A stretch of DNA of 34,579 nucleotides, taken from the NCBI RefSeq assembly GCF_014646095.1, contig NZ_BMMU01000050.1, positions 1 through 34,579 on the forward strand, read 5' to 3'. Positions within the stretch are counted from its first letter, which is position 1. Every line of letters begins with the position of its first letter. The position numbers were made by a program, and so were the translations under genes. This DNA is from Streptomyces lacrimifluminis (lineage in GTDB: Bacteria > Actinomycetota > Actinomycetes > Streptomycetales > Streptomycetaceae). Shown piece by piece: positions 16,336 through 24,571 of this stretch. The notes under the pieces are model-generated. The model made no database searches. It was not told where the DNA came from and worked only from the letters and a program-made list of their open reading frames with translations.

Positions 16336-18537
16336 TCACACCAGGCTGTCCCGCCAGGCCCGGTGCAGATCCGCGAACCGGCCCGTACCGGCGATGAGTT
16401 CGGCCGGGGATCCGTCCTCGACGACCCGCCCGTGCTCCATCACCAGCACCCGGTCGGCGATCTCGACGGTCGACAGCCGGTGGGCGATCACGACGGCCGT
16501 ACGGCCCTTCAGGACCGTCGACATCGCGCGCTGCACGGCCCGTTCACCCGGGATGTCGAGCGAACTGGTCGCCTCGTCGAGGATCAGCACCGCCGGATCG
16601 GCGAGCAACGCCCGCGCGAACGCGACCAGTTGGCGCTGCCCGGCGGAGATACGGCCACCCCGTTTACGTACGTCCGTGTCGTAGCCCTCGGGCAGGGCGG
16701 TGATGAAGTCGTGGGCGCCGATCGCCTTGGCCGCGCGCTCGACCTCCTCACGCGGAGCGTCGGGGGAGCCGATGGCGATGTTGTCGGCGACGCTGCCGGA
16801 GAACAGGAAGGCCTCCTGCGTCACCATCACGACCCCGCGCCGCAGGTCGGCGCCCGACAGGTCGCGCAGATCGACGCCGTCGAGGCGGACGTGCCCCTCG
16901 GTGGGGTCGTAGAAGCGGGCGAGCAGCTTGGCCAGGGTGGACTTGCCGGCGCCGGTCGAGCCGACGACCGCGACGGTCTGCCCGGCGGGGATAGTGAGGC
17001 CGAAGCGGGGGAGGACCTCGCCGCCGGTGCGGTAGGCGAACCGGACCCCGTCGAAGACGACCTCGCGACCCGGATGCTCGGACTCGAGTACCGGAAGCTC
17101 CACCGGAGCCGACGGCTCCGGGACCGAGGGCGTCTGGGCGAGCAGCCCGGAGATCTTCTCCAGGGAGGCGGTGGCCGACTGGTAGGAGTTGAGGAACATA
17201 CCGAGTCGGTCGATGGGGTCGTACAACCGGCGCAGATAGAGCACGGCGGCGGCCAGCACACCCAGCTCGAGTGAGCCGTCCGCGACCCGGTGGGCACCCC
17301 ACAACACCATCGCCGCGACAGCGGAGTTGGCGACGACCCGGGAGCCGACGACGTAACGGGCCATCTCCAGGAGCGCGTCGCCGTTCTTCCGCTCGTGGTC
17401 CCGGTTGAGGGTCTCGAACTCCGCGTCGTTGGCGGCCTCACGGCGGAACGCGCGCACCGGCCGGATGCCGTTCATCGTCTCGACGAACTTGACGATGACG
17501 GCGGCGACCGCGGTGGACCGCAGCGCGTACACACGGCCGGCCCGGCGCCGGTAGAGCCGGACGAGGCCGTAGAGCGGCACGAAGGAGGCGATGGCGAGCG
17601 CGCCGAGGCTGAGATCCAGCCAGAGCAGGATGGCCGAGATGTAGGCGAACGACAGCGCGATGGTGACGAGTTCCTGGAGGCCGTCGTTCAGCAGCTCGCG
17701 CAGCGACTCGACGTCCGCCGTGGAACGCGAGATCAACCGGCCCGAGGTGTAGCGCTCATGGAAGTCGAGGCTGAGCGCCTGCGCGTGCCGGAAGATACGC
17801 CCGCGCAGATCGAGCAGCGCGTCCTGGCTGACCCGGGCGGCGGCGGAGACGAACCAGTACTGCAGCGCGCCCGAGGCCAGCGCGCAGAGCAGATAGCCGA
17901 TGCCGACGGCGACGAGCGGCCCGTTGTCGTGGTCGCGGAAGGCCGGTACGGCACGGTCGATGGCGTACGCGACCAGCAGCGGGCCGGTCTGGACGGCCGC
18001 CTGCTGGAGCAGCAGGACCACGGTGGTGAGGGCGACACGGCCCTTCATCGGGGCGAGGAGGGACCGGAGCAGGTTGGCGGTGGCGCCCTTGGGGGTGGGC
18101 AGGTCGTCCTGGTCGAAGGGGTCGCCGGGGGCGGAGGGCAGGGGAGCGGCGGGGGCGGCTTTGGCGTCCGGCGCGGTGTCCGGGTCGGTCCCCAGCCTGG
18201 CGCCTGGTCCGGTGTCCGGCTCGGCGTGCGGCGCGGCGTCTGGCTTGGCGTTCGGCTTGGCGTTCGGTCCGGCGTCTGGCGTGGCGTCGTGTCCGGTGTT
18301 CGGGTCGGTCTCCAGCCTGGTGCCTCGTCCGGTGTCCGGCTTGGAGTCCGGGTCGGTGTGCGGCGCGGCGTTCGGCGTGGCGTCGTGTCCGGTGTTCGGG
18401 TCGGTGCCCAGCCTGGTGCCCGGTCCGGCATCCGGCTCGGCGGTCAGCTCGGTGTCCGGCCTGGCCGTCGGTTCGGTGTCCGGTCCTGGGGGCTGTTCGT
18501 CGTCGGGGGTCGGCGCGGTGGTCGTGGGCGCCGTCAT
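16336..18537 (-). CDS. ABC exporter half-transporter with long repetitive N-terminus
   Basis: This is a 733-residue protein. Residues 1 to about 150 are a hydrophilic Asp/Pro/Thr/Gly-rich extension with repeats such as RLGTDPNTGHDATP. A six-helix membrane domain follows (from about 165), then an ATPase domain with Walker A GSTGAGKST (Lys532), signature ISAGQRQ, Walker B VLILDEATSSLD and H-loop VIAHRLST, all functional. ATG 18537 overlaps the stop of the upstream gene as ATGA, with GAGGAGG 8 bases before it, so the two are translationally coupled and probably form a heterodimer. The extension is unusual for the family; its repeats are listed separately. Cargo unknown. Confidence 0.9.
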   Translation of the reverse strand: MTAPTTTAPTPDDEQPPGPDTEPTARPDTELTAEPDAGPGTRLGTDPNTGHDATPNAAPHTDPDSKPDTGRGTRLETDPNTGHDATPDAGPNAKPNAKPDAAPHAEPDTGPGARLGTDPDTAPDAKAAPAAPLPSAPGDPFDQDDLPTPKGATANLLRSLLAPMKGRVALTTVVLLLQQAAVQTGPLLVAYAIDRAVPAFRDHDNGPLVAVGIGYLLCALASGALQYWFVSAAARVSQDALLDLRGRIFRHAQALSLDFHERYTSGRLISRSTADVESLRELLNDGLQELVTIALSFAYISAILLWLDLSLGALAIASFVPLYGLVRLYRRRAGRVYALRSTAVAAVIVKFVETMNGIRPVRAFRREAANDAEFETLNRDHERKNGDALLEMARYVVGSRVVANSAVAAMVLWGAHRVADGSLELGVLAAAVLYLRRLYDPIDRLGMFLNSYQSATASLEKISGLLAQTPSVPEPSAPVELPVLESEHPGREVVFDGVRFAYRTGGEVLPRFGLTIPAGQTVAVVGSTGAGKSTLAKLLARFYDPTEGHVRLDGVDLRDLSGADLRRGVVMVTQEAFLFSGSVADNIAIGSPDAPREEVERAAKAIGAHDFITALPEGYDTDVRKRGGRISAGQRQLVAFARALLADPAVLILDEATSSLDIPGERAVQRAMSTVLKGRTAVVIAHRLSTVEIADRVLVMEHGRVVEDGSPAELIAGTGRFADLHRAWRDSLV
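18174..18440. repeat. Intragenic repeats coding the exporter's N-terminal extension
   Basis: Three copies of a unit around CGGGTCGGT followed by CCAGCCTGG begin at 18181, 18301 and 18397, giving spacings of 120 and 96 bases, both multiples of 3. Shorter units reading GGCGTxxGGC fill the space between. The copies encode the RLGTDPNT-type protein repeats in 16336-18537. Confidence 0.8.
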
Positions 18538-20546
18538 CGGGCGGCCTCCTCGAAGCTGTCGGTGCCGTGGGGGGTGTCGTCGTCGCGGTCGGTCTCCTCG
18601 TCCGCGCCGGCCATCAGCCAGGCGTACTCGGCGTTCGTCCGCAGGAGTTCGTGATGCGTGCCCACGGCGGTGATCCGGCCGCCGGACAGGAGGGCGACGC
18701 GGTCGGCGAGCAGGACCGTGGACGGGCGGTGCGCCACGATCAGGGCCGTGGTGTCGGCGAGGACCCGGCGCAGCGCGGCCTCGACGGCGGCCTCCGTGTG
18801 CACGTCCAGCGCGGACAGCGGGTCGTCGAGGACGAGGAAACGGGGTCTGCCCACGACCGCCCGGGCCAGCGCGAGCCGCTGCCGCTGGCCGCCGGAGAGG
18901 CTGAGGCCCTGCTCGCCGACCTGGGTGTCCGTGCCCTGCGGAAGCGAGTGCACGAAATCGGCCTGCGCCACGGAGAGCGCGTGACGCAACTCGTCCTCGC
19001 CCGCGGAGTCCCCGGCCCCCATGAGGACGTTGGCGCCGACGCTCGCCGAGAAGAGGGTGGGTTCCTCGAAGGCCACGGCCACCAGGGCCCGCAGCTCCTC
19101 CCTGGGCAGGACGGAGATGTCGTGCCCGTCGAGGGTGATGCGCCCCGAGGTCACCTCGTGCAGCCGGGGGACGAGCGCCGTGAGCGTGGTCTTGCCGCTG
19201 CCGGTCGTGCCGACCAGGGCCATGGACTCGCCGGAACGGATGTGGAGGTCGACGCGGTCGAGGACGGGCGGGGAGTCCGCGGGGGCGTCGGGATACCGGA
19301 AGGACACACCGTGGAAGCGGAGTCCCCGGTCGCCGTCGGCGCCGGAGACGACGGAACCGGAACCGGTGGCACCGAGAAGGGGACCGGCGGATCCGGAAAC
19401 GGAGCTCGCGGTATCGGAGCCGGTGGCGGAACCGGATGGCGGGTCGGCGGCCCCCGTAGGGGAACCGGCGGAGCCCGGAAATGAACCGGCGGCCCCCGAA
19501 GGGGAACCGGCACCGGAAACAACCTGCCCCACGCCCTCCGGATCCTCGTCCATCACCTCGAAGTACCGCTCCGTGGCGGTTGCCGCGTCCTGGCTCATCG
19601 CGAGCAGGAAGCCGATGGAGTCGACGGGCCAGCGCAGGGCGAGAGCCGTGGACAGGAAGGCGACGAGCGTGCCGGCCGACAGATCGCCGTCGGCGACCTG
19701 CACGGTCCCCAGCACGAGCGCAGCCCCGATCGCCAGCTCCGGCAGGGTGACGATCACCGCCCAGATCGCCGACAGCAGCCGGGCCTTGTGCAACTCGGTC
19801 CCGCGCAACGTCCCCGACAGCTCACGGAACGCCCGTGCCTGACTCCGGTGCCGCCCGAACCCCTTGATGATCCGGATGCCGAGCACGCTCTCCTCGACGA
19901 CCGTCGTCAGATCGCCCACCTGGTCCTGTGCGCGCCGGGCCACGAGGTGGTAACGCCGCTCGAAGACGATGCACACGACCAGGACGGGGACGGCGGGCCC
20001 CAGGATCACCAGCCCCAGTGACCAGTCCTGGATCAGCATGATGATCACGCCGACCAGGATCGTCACCGCGTTGACGAACAGGAACGTCAGCGGGAAGGCG
20101 AGGAACATCCGCAGCAGCATCAGGTCCGACGTCGCCCGGGACAGCAACTGCCCGGACGGCCACCGGTCGTGGAAGGCGACCGGCAGCCGCTGGAGCCGCC
20201 GGTACAGAGCCGCCCGCATCGCCGCCTCGACCCCGGCCAGCGGCCGGGCCACCAGCCACCGGCGCAGCCCGAACAGCAGCGCCTCCCCGAGCCCGAGCAA
20301 CAGCAGCCACAGCGCCCCGACCCACACACCGCGGGAGTCCCGGTCGGCGATCGGCCCGTCCACCAGCCACTTCAGGACGAGCGGGATCACCAGCCCCATG
20401 CACGACGCGAGGACGGCTACGAAGGCGGCGGTGAACAGCCGTGCCCGCACCGGCCGCACATAGGGCCACAGGCGCAGCAGCGTGCGCACGGCGGAACGGC
20501 CGGTGGGGACCTCGGGGTCCTTTGCGGTTGCACGTGTCGTGGACAT
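18534..20546 (-). CDS. ABC exporter half-transporter with altered Walker B
   Basis: About 670 residues from ATG 20546; a GTG at 20570 is possible. The membrane domain has six helices, and a Gly/Ser/Pro-rich low-complexity linker (about 336-408) separates it from the ATPase. Walker A is GTTGSGKTT (Lys452) and the signature is SLSGGQRQR, but Walker B reads FLVLDDPLSALD, so the catalytic Glu is Asp; the H-loop reads IVAHRPST. Its partner encoded by 16336-18537 has a normal Walker B, so an asymmetric heterodimer is likely. The gene begins 33 bases after glgX. No ribosome binding site is seen, and TAGGCT lies 7 bases before the ATG, so a leaderless promoter is possible. Confidence 0.9.
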   Translation of the reverse strand: MSTTRATAKDPEVPTGRSAVRTLLRLWPYVRPVRARLFTAAFVAVLASCMGLVIPLVLKWLVDGPIADRDSRGVWVGALWLLLLGLGEALLFGLRRWLVARPLAGVEAAMRAALYRRLQRLPVAFHDRWPSGQLLSRATSDLMLLRMFLAFPLTFLFVNAVTILVGVIIMLIQDWSLGLVILGPAVPVLVVCIVFERRYHLVARRAQDQVGDLTTVVEESVLGIRIIKGFGRHRSQARAFRELSGTLRGTELHKARLLSAIWAVIVTLPELAIGAALVLGTVQVADGDLSAGTLVAFLSTALALRWPVDSIGFLLAMSQDAATATERYFEVMDEDPEGVGQVVSGAGSPSGAAGSFPGSAGSPTGAADPPSGSATGSDTASSVSGSAGPLLGATGSGSVVSGADGDRGLRFHGVSFRYPDAPADSPPVLDRVDLHIRSGESMALVGTTGSGKTTLTALVPRLHEVTSGRITLDGHDISVLPREELRALVAVAFEEPTLFSASVGANVLMGAGDSAGEDELRHALSVAQADFVHSLPQGTDTQVGEQGLSLSGGQRQRLALARAVVGRPRFLVLDDPLSALDVHTEAAVEAALRRVLADTTALIVAHRPSTVLLADRVALLSGGRITAVGTHHELLRTNAEYAWLMAGADEETDRDDDTPHGTDSFEEAAR

Positions 20547-20579
20547 CGATCCGAGCCTACGGACCACCACTGACAGTGC

Positions 20580-22946
20580 CTACCGAGTTTTGGCCCGGTT
20601 CGGGTCATGCGAAGGTCCTACGACCTGCGTGTTGACCACCCGCAACAGCAGAACGGCCCGCCCCGGCACACCGATCTCCTCTCCCGCCCGGTACCCCACC
20701 CCCGGCGCCTCCCCCTGCTCCTCCCGCGACGTGTCGACGACGACCTCGTACCGCTGCGCCCAGGGGGCCCCCGGCAGCGCGAAGCCGGTCGGGCCGTCGC
20801 CCGTGTGGAGGATCACCAGGAAACTGTCGTCGGTGATCGGTACGCCCCGGGCGTCCCGGCCGGGGATGTCGCGGCCCGAGAGGTACATGCCGAGCGTCTC
20901 CGTCGGCGCGTACCAGTCCCCCTCCGTCATCTCCGCGCCCCGGGCGGTGAACCAGGCCAGGTCCCTCAGTCCGTCGGCCGAATGGGCGCGGCCGGAGAAG
21001 AACGCGCGTCGGCGCAGCACGGGGTGCTGGTGCCGCAACTCGATGAGGCGGGCCGTGAGTTCGGTCAGCGCACGCCAGCCCGGATCCTCCAGCAGGCTCC
21101 AGTCCACCCAGCTGATCTCGTTGTCCTGGCAGTACGCGTTGTTGTTGCCCCCCTGGGTGCGCCCCAGTTCGTCGCCCGCCACCAGCATCGGAACGCCCGT
21201 CGACAGCAGCAGGGTTGTCAGGAGATTCCGCAACTGGCGGCGCCGCAGGGCCCGTACGTGCTCGTCGTCCGTCTCCCCCTCCACACCGCAGTTCCAGGCG
21301 CGGTTGTCGTTCGTGCCGTCCCGGTTCCCCTCCCCGTTGGCCTCGTTGTGCTTGCGCTCGTACGACACCATGTCCCGCAGCGTGAAACCGTCGTGCGCCG
21401 TGACGAAGTTGACCGAGGCGTAGGGCCTGCGACCGCCCCACGCGTACAGGTCGCTCGACCCCGACAGGCGGTAGCCGAGATCCCGTACGTCCGGCAGCGC
21501 GCCCCGCCAGAAGTCGCGCACCGCGTCGCGATAGCGGTCGTTCCACTCCGTCCACAGCGGGGGGAACGCGCCCACCTGGTAGCCCCCGGAGCCGACGTCC
21601 CACGGCTCGGCGATCAGTTTCACCCGGCGCAGTACCGGGTCCTGGGCGATCACCGCGAGGAAGGGGGAGAGCATGTCGACGTCGTGCATCGAGCGGGCCA
21701 GGGCCGCCGCCAGGTCGAAGCGGAAGCCGTCCACCCCCATCTCCGTCACCCAGTACCGCAACGAGTCCGTGATCAGGCGCAGGACGTGCGGCTGGACCAC
21801 GTGGAGCGTGTTTCCGCAGCCCGTGTAGTCCGTGTAGCGGCGTGCGTCGCTCTGCAGCCGGTAGTACCCCCTGTTGTCCATGCCCCGCAGGGACAGCGTC
21901 GGGCCGTGCTCGTCCGCCTCGGCGGTGTGGTTGTAGACCACGTCGAGGATGACCTCGATGCCCGCCTCGTGCAGTGCGCGCACCATGCGCTTGAACTCGC
22001 CGACCTGCTGGCCAGCCGTACCCGTCGCCGCGTACCCGGCGTGCGGGGCGAAGTAGCCGATCGAGTTGTAGCCCCAGTAGTTCTTCATGCCCCGGCGCAG
22101 CAGGTGGTCCTCGTGCGCGAACTGGTGCACCGGCAGCAGCTCGACCGCCGTCACGCCCAGGTTCGTCAGGTGTTCTATCGCCGCCGGGTGGGCCAGGCCC
22201 GCGTACGTGCCCCGCAGTTCCTCCGGGATGCCCGGGTGCAGCTTGGTGAAGCCCTTGACGTGGACCTCGTAGATCACCGAGTCCGCCCACGGGGTTTTCG
22301 GGCGGCGGTCGTCCGCCCACTCGTCGTCGGGGGTGTCGTCGTGGACGACGACACCCTTCGGGACGTACGGCGCCGAGTCGCGGTCGTCGCGCACGGTGTC
22401 CGCGACCTGCTGCTGCGGCCAGTCGCGGACGTGGCCGTACACCTCGGGGGGCAGATCGAAATCGCCGTCCACCGCACGCGCGTACGGGTCCAGGAGCAGC
22501 TTGGCCGGGTTCCAGCGGGCGCCGGTCCACGGGTCCCAGCGGCCGTGCACGCGGTAGCCGTACCGCTGGCCCGGCATGACCCCGGGCACGAAACCGTGCC
22601 AGATCTCGTGCGTCAGTTCGGTGAGGGGGACGCGGGTCTCCACCTCCCCGCCGCCCGCCTCCCCGAACAGGCACAGCTCCACCGCCTCCGCCCCGCCCGC
22701 CCACAACGCGAAGTTGGTGCCCGACACCCCGTCCGGGCCCGTGCGGAAACGTGCGCCCAGTGGCATCGGCGTCCCCGGCCACACGGGCACGGCGGGCAGC
22801 GCGGCGCGCGGCGCGCCGTTCGGTGCGCCGTCGGTGCCGGTAGGCGTACCGGTGTCGAGATCGGTGTCGTGCAACACGGCTTCGGGGCGCCTCTCCTCGA
22901 CGGCGCGCTCTTTCGCGACCGCCTTCTGCTCAGCTGCGCTGGACAC
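20580..22946 (-). CDS. glgX: Glycogen debranching enzyme (isoamylase type, GH13)
   Basis: This 788-residue cytoplasmic enzyme cleaves alpha-1,6 branches of glycogen or limit dextrins. A CBM48-like N-terminal domain (GARFRTGPDGVSGTNFALWA) precedes the GH13 barrel: DVVYNHTAE, GVDGFRFDLA with nucleophile Asp411, LIAEPWDVG with acid/base Glu447, and FVTAHDGFT with Asp519. The GRTQGGNNNAYCQDN motif is typical of GlgX/TreX. GTG 22946 follows GGAGG at 7 bases; the frame is open further upstream but crosses the divergent promoter region. It heads the minus-strand run leading to the four ABC exporters and is divergent from the L,D-transpeptidase gene. Confidence 0.94.
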   Translation of the reverse strand: MSSAAEQKAVAKERAVEERRPEAVLHDTDLDTGTPTGTDGAPNGAPRAALPAVPVWPGTPMPLGARFRTGPDGVSGTNFALWAGGAEAVELCLFGEAGGGEVETRVPLTELTHEIWHGFVPGVMPGQRYGYRVHGRWDPWTGARWNPAKLLLDPYARAVDGDFDLPPEVYGHVRDWPQQQVADTVRDDRDSAPYVPKGVVVHDDTPDDEWADDRRPKTPWADSVIYEVHVKGFTKLHPGIPEELRGTYAGLAHPAAIEHLTNLGVTAVELLPVHQFAHEDHLLRRGMKNYWGYNSIGYFAPHAGYAATGTAGQQVGEFKRMVRALHEAGIEVILDVVYNHTAEADEHGPTLSLRGMDNRGYYRLQSDARRYTDYTGCGNTLHVVQPHVLRLITDSLRYWVTEMGVDGFRFDLAAALARSMHDVDMLSPFLAVIAQDPVLRRVKLIAEPWDVGSGGYQVGAFPPLWTEWNDRYRDAVRDFWRGALPDVRDLGYRLSGSSDLYAWGGRRPYASVNFVTAHDGFTLRDMVSYERKHNEANGEGNRDGTNDNRAWNCGVEGETDDEHVRALRRRQLRNLLTTLLLSTGVPMLVAGDELGRTQGGNNNAYCQDNEISWVDWSLLEDPGWRALTELTARLIELRHQHPVLRRRAFFSGRAHSADGLRDLAWFTARGAEMTEGDWYAPTETLGMYLSGRDIPGRDARGVPITDDSFLVILHTGDGPTGFALPGAPWAQRYEVVVDTSREEQGEAPGVGYRAGEEIGVPGRAVLLLRVVNTQVVGPSHDPNRAKTR

Positions 22947-22962
22947 CTCTCCGCCTCCCGCG

Positions 22963-22995
22963 ACTCGTGGGACGAGTGAAACGAGTAAAACGAAG
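22963..22995. promoter_or_regulatory. Iterated ACGAGT motifs in the glgX/L,D-transpeptidase divergent region
   Basis: ACTCGT, GGG and ACGAGT form an inverted repeat at 22963-22977, and a 9-base direct repeat ACGAGTGAA / ACGAGTAAA / ACGAAGCGA runs from 22972. It lies 17 bases upstream of glgX and about 145 bases upstream of the transpeptidase gene, and is AT-rich relative to its surroundings. An operator role is a guess. Confidence 0.35.
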
Positions 22996-23138
22996 CGAGC
23001 ACAGCTTGAACAAGTGTGCGGCGTCCCGGCCGCGGCGCCCTGTTGCGTTGTTCTTCGCGTCGTTTCTTCCCCCTGTTCTGCCCAGCGCGTGGCTCGCACT
23101 CACGTTTCCCCGGGGCGGGCCGCGTCGTTGGGTGCGGT

Positions 23139-24380
23139 GTGAGGCACGTACAAGGGCGCGCTGGGCGCGCGAGGGCCGGACTGGTCGCCGTACTGACATG
23201 GGCAGGACTGCTGGCCGGAGTCGCCGGCTGCACGTCGGAGGGGGTGCGCGGGGAGGACTCGGTGTTCGGGAAACCCCGGGCGCCGGAGGATGTGATCCGC
23301 GTCTCGCCCGACGACGGCAGCCGTTCCGTGCGCCCCGACAACCCCCTTCTCGTACGGGTGCCCAGTGGGCGCCTGGAGTCGGTGAAGGTCGTCAGGGCAC
23401 AGGACGCGCAGGAGTCGGAGGTATCGGGGCGGATCTCCGAGGACGGGCTGTCCTGGCGGCCCGACGACGCGCGGCTCGCGCTGGCCGCCAGATACACGGT
23501 CGACGTCGTGGCGCTCGACGCCCACGGACGCCGTTCGGCGCGGCACACGACCTTCACCACGTACGTCCCCGATGAGCGGTTCATCGGATACGTCACCCCG
23601 GAGAACCGCGCCACCGTCGGCACCGGAATGATCGTGTCGCTGGAGTTCAACCGCGAGATCAGGAACCGGGCGGCCGTCGAACGCGCCGTCCGCGTCAGCG
23701 CGGAGCCCGCCGTCGACATCCGGCCGCACTGGTTCGGCGACGGGCGCCTCGACTTCCGGCCCGAGAAGTACTGGGCGCCGGGCACCAGGGTCACCGTCGA
23801 TCTGGCGCTGCGGGACGTCGAGGGGGCGCCGGGGGTGTACGGGATCCAGCGGAAGACGTTCACCTTCACCGTCGGCCGCAGCCAGGTCTCGCTGGTCGAC
23901 GCCGCCGCGCACACCATGGAGGTGCGGCGCGAGGGTGACCTGCTCGCCACGGTGCCGATCACGGCGGGGGCGCCGAAGACCACGACGTACAACGGGAAAA
24001 TGGTGGTCATGGAGATGCTGGAGCTGACCCGGATGAACGGTGCCACGGTCGGCTTCACGAAGAAGGACGGCAAGGGCGAGTACGACATCCCGGACGTGCC
24101 GCACGCGATGCGGCTGACCACCTCCGGCACCTTCCTGCACGGCAACTACTGGGGCGGCGACGTCTTCGGCAGGACCAACGTCAGCCACGGCTGCGTCGGG
24201 CTGCGGGATGTGAAGGGCGGCAGCTCGGCGAGTCCGGCGGGCTGGTTCTTCGACCGGAGTCTTGTCGGGGACGTCATCGAGGTCGTCCACAGCAAGGACA
24301 AGAAGGTGGCTCCCGACAACGGGCTCGGCGGCTGGAACATGGGCTGGAAGCAGTGGACGGCCGGCAGTGCCGTGAAGTAG
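23139..24380 (+). CDS. L,D-transpeptidase lipoprotein, first copy
   Basis: This 413-residue protein would form 3-3 crosslinks in peptidoglycan from the outer face of the membrane. The signal peptide ends in the lipobox LAGVAGC, so it is a predicted lipoprotein. Two immunoglobulin-like domains follow (PDDGSRSVRPDNPLLVRV; YVTPENRATVGTGMIVSLEF, RPHWFGDGRLDFRPEKYW), then the YkuD catalytic domain with HGNYWGGDVFG and catalytic Cys352 in SHGCVGL. This layout matches LdtMt2-type enzymes of actinobacteria. GTG 23139 is the best start before the signal peptide, though its ribosome binding site is weak. It is followed by a paralog in the same direction. Confidence 0.9.
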   Translation: MRHVQGRAGRARAGLVAVLTWAGLLAGVAGCTSEGVRGEDSVFGKPRAPEDVIRVSPDDGSRSVRPDNPLLVRVPSGRLESVKVVRAQDAQESEVSGRISEDGLSWRPDDARLALAARYTVDVVALDAHGRRSARHTTFTTYVPDERFIGYVTPENRATVGTGMIVSLEFNREIRNRAAVERAVRVSAEPAVDIRPHWFGDGRLDFRPEKYWAPGTRVTVDLALRDVEGAPGVYGIQRKTFTFTVGRSQVSLVDAAAHTMEVRREGDLLATVPITAGAPKTTTYNGKMVVMEMLELTRMNGATVGFTKKDGKGEYDIPDVPHAMRLTTSGTFLHGNYWGGDVFGRTNVSHGCVGLRDVKGGSSASPAGWFFDRSLVGDVIEVVHSKDKKVAPDNGLGGWNMGWKQWTAGSAVK

Positions 24381-24571
24381 CGGCGAATCAGCGGCGCAAC
24401 GGTCACCGGAGTGACGTAAACAGTCGGGTCCGACAATCTGATGATGTTGGGACGGAATGGTGACCTTCTGGGGCCGCCGGGGGGCGTGACCTTGTGCTTA
24501 ATATGCGCCCGGGGTGCGCGGGACGCGCCGGGAACGCGGGCCTGAGTCAGGCCACGGGGAGGGGAGAAAGC

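Noticed and set aside
24402..24493. GTCAC/GTGAC motifs between the L,D-transpeptidases as a Crp site
   Set aside because: The half-sites are in the wrong orientation and spacing for the GTGA-N6-TCAC consensus.
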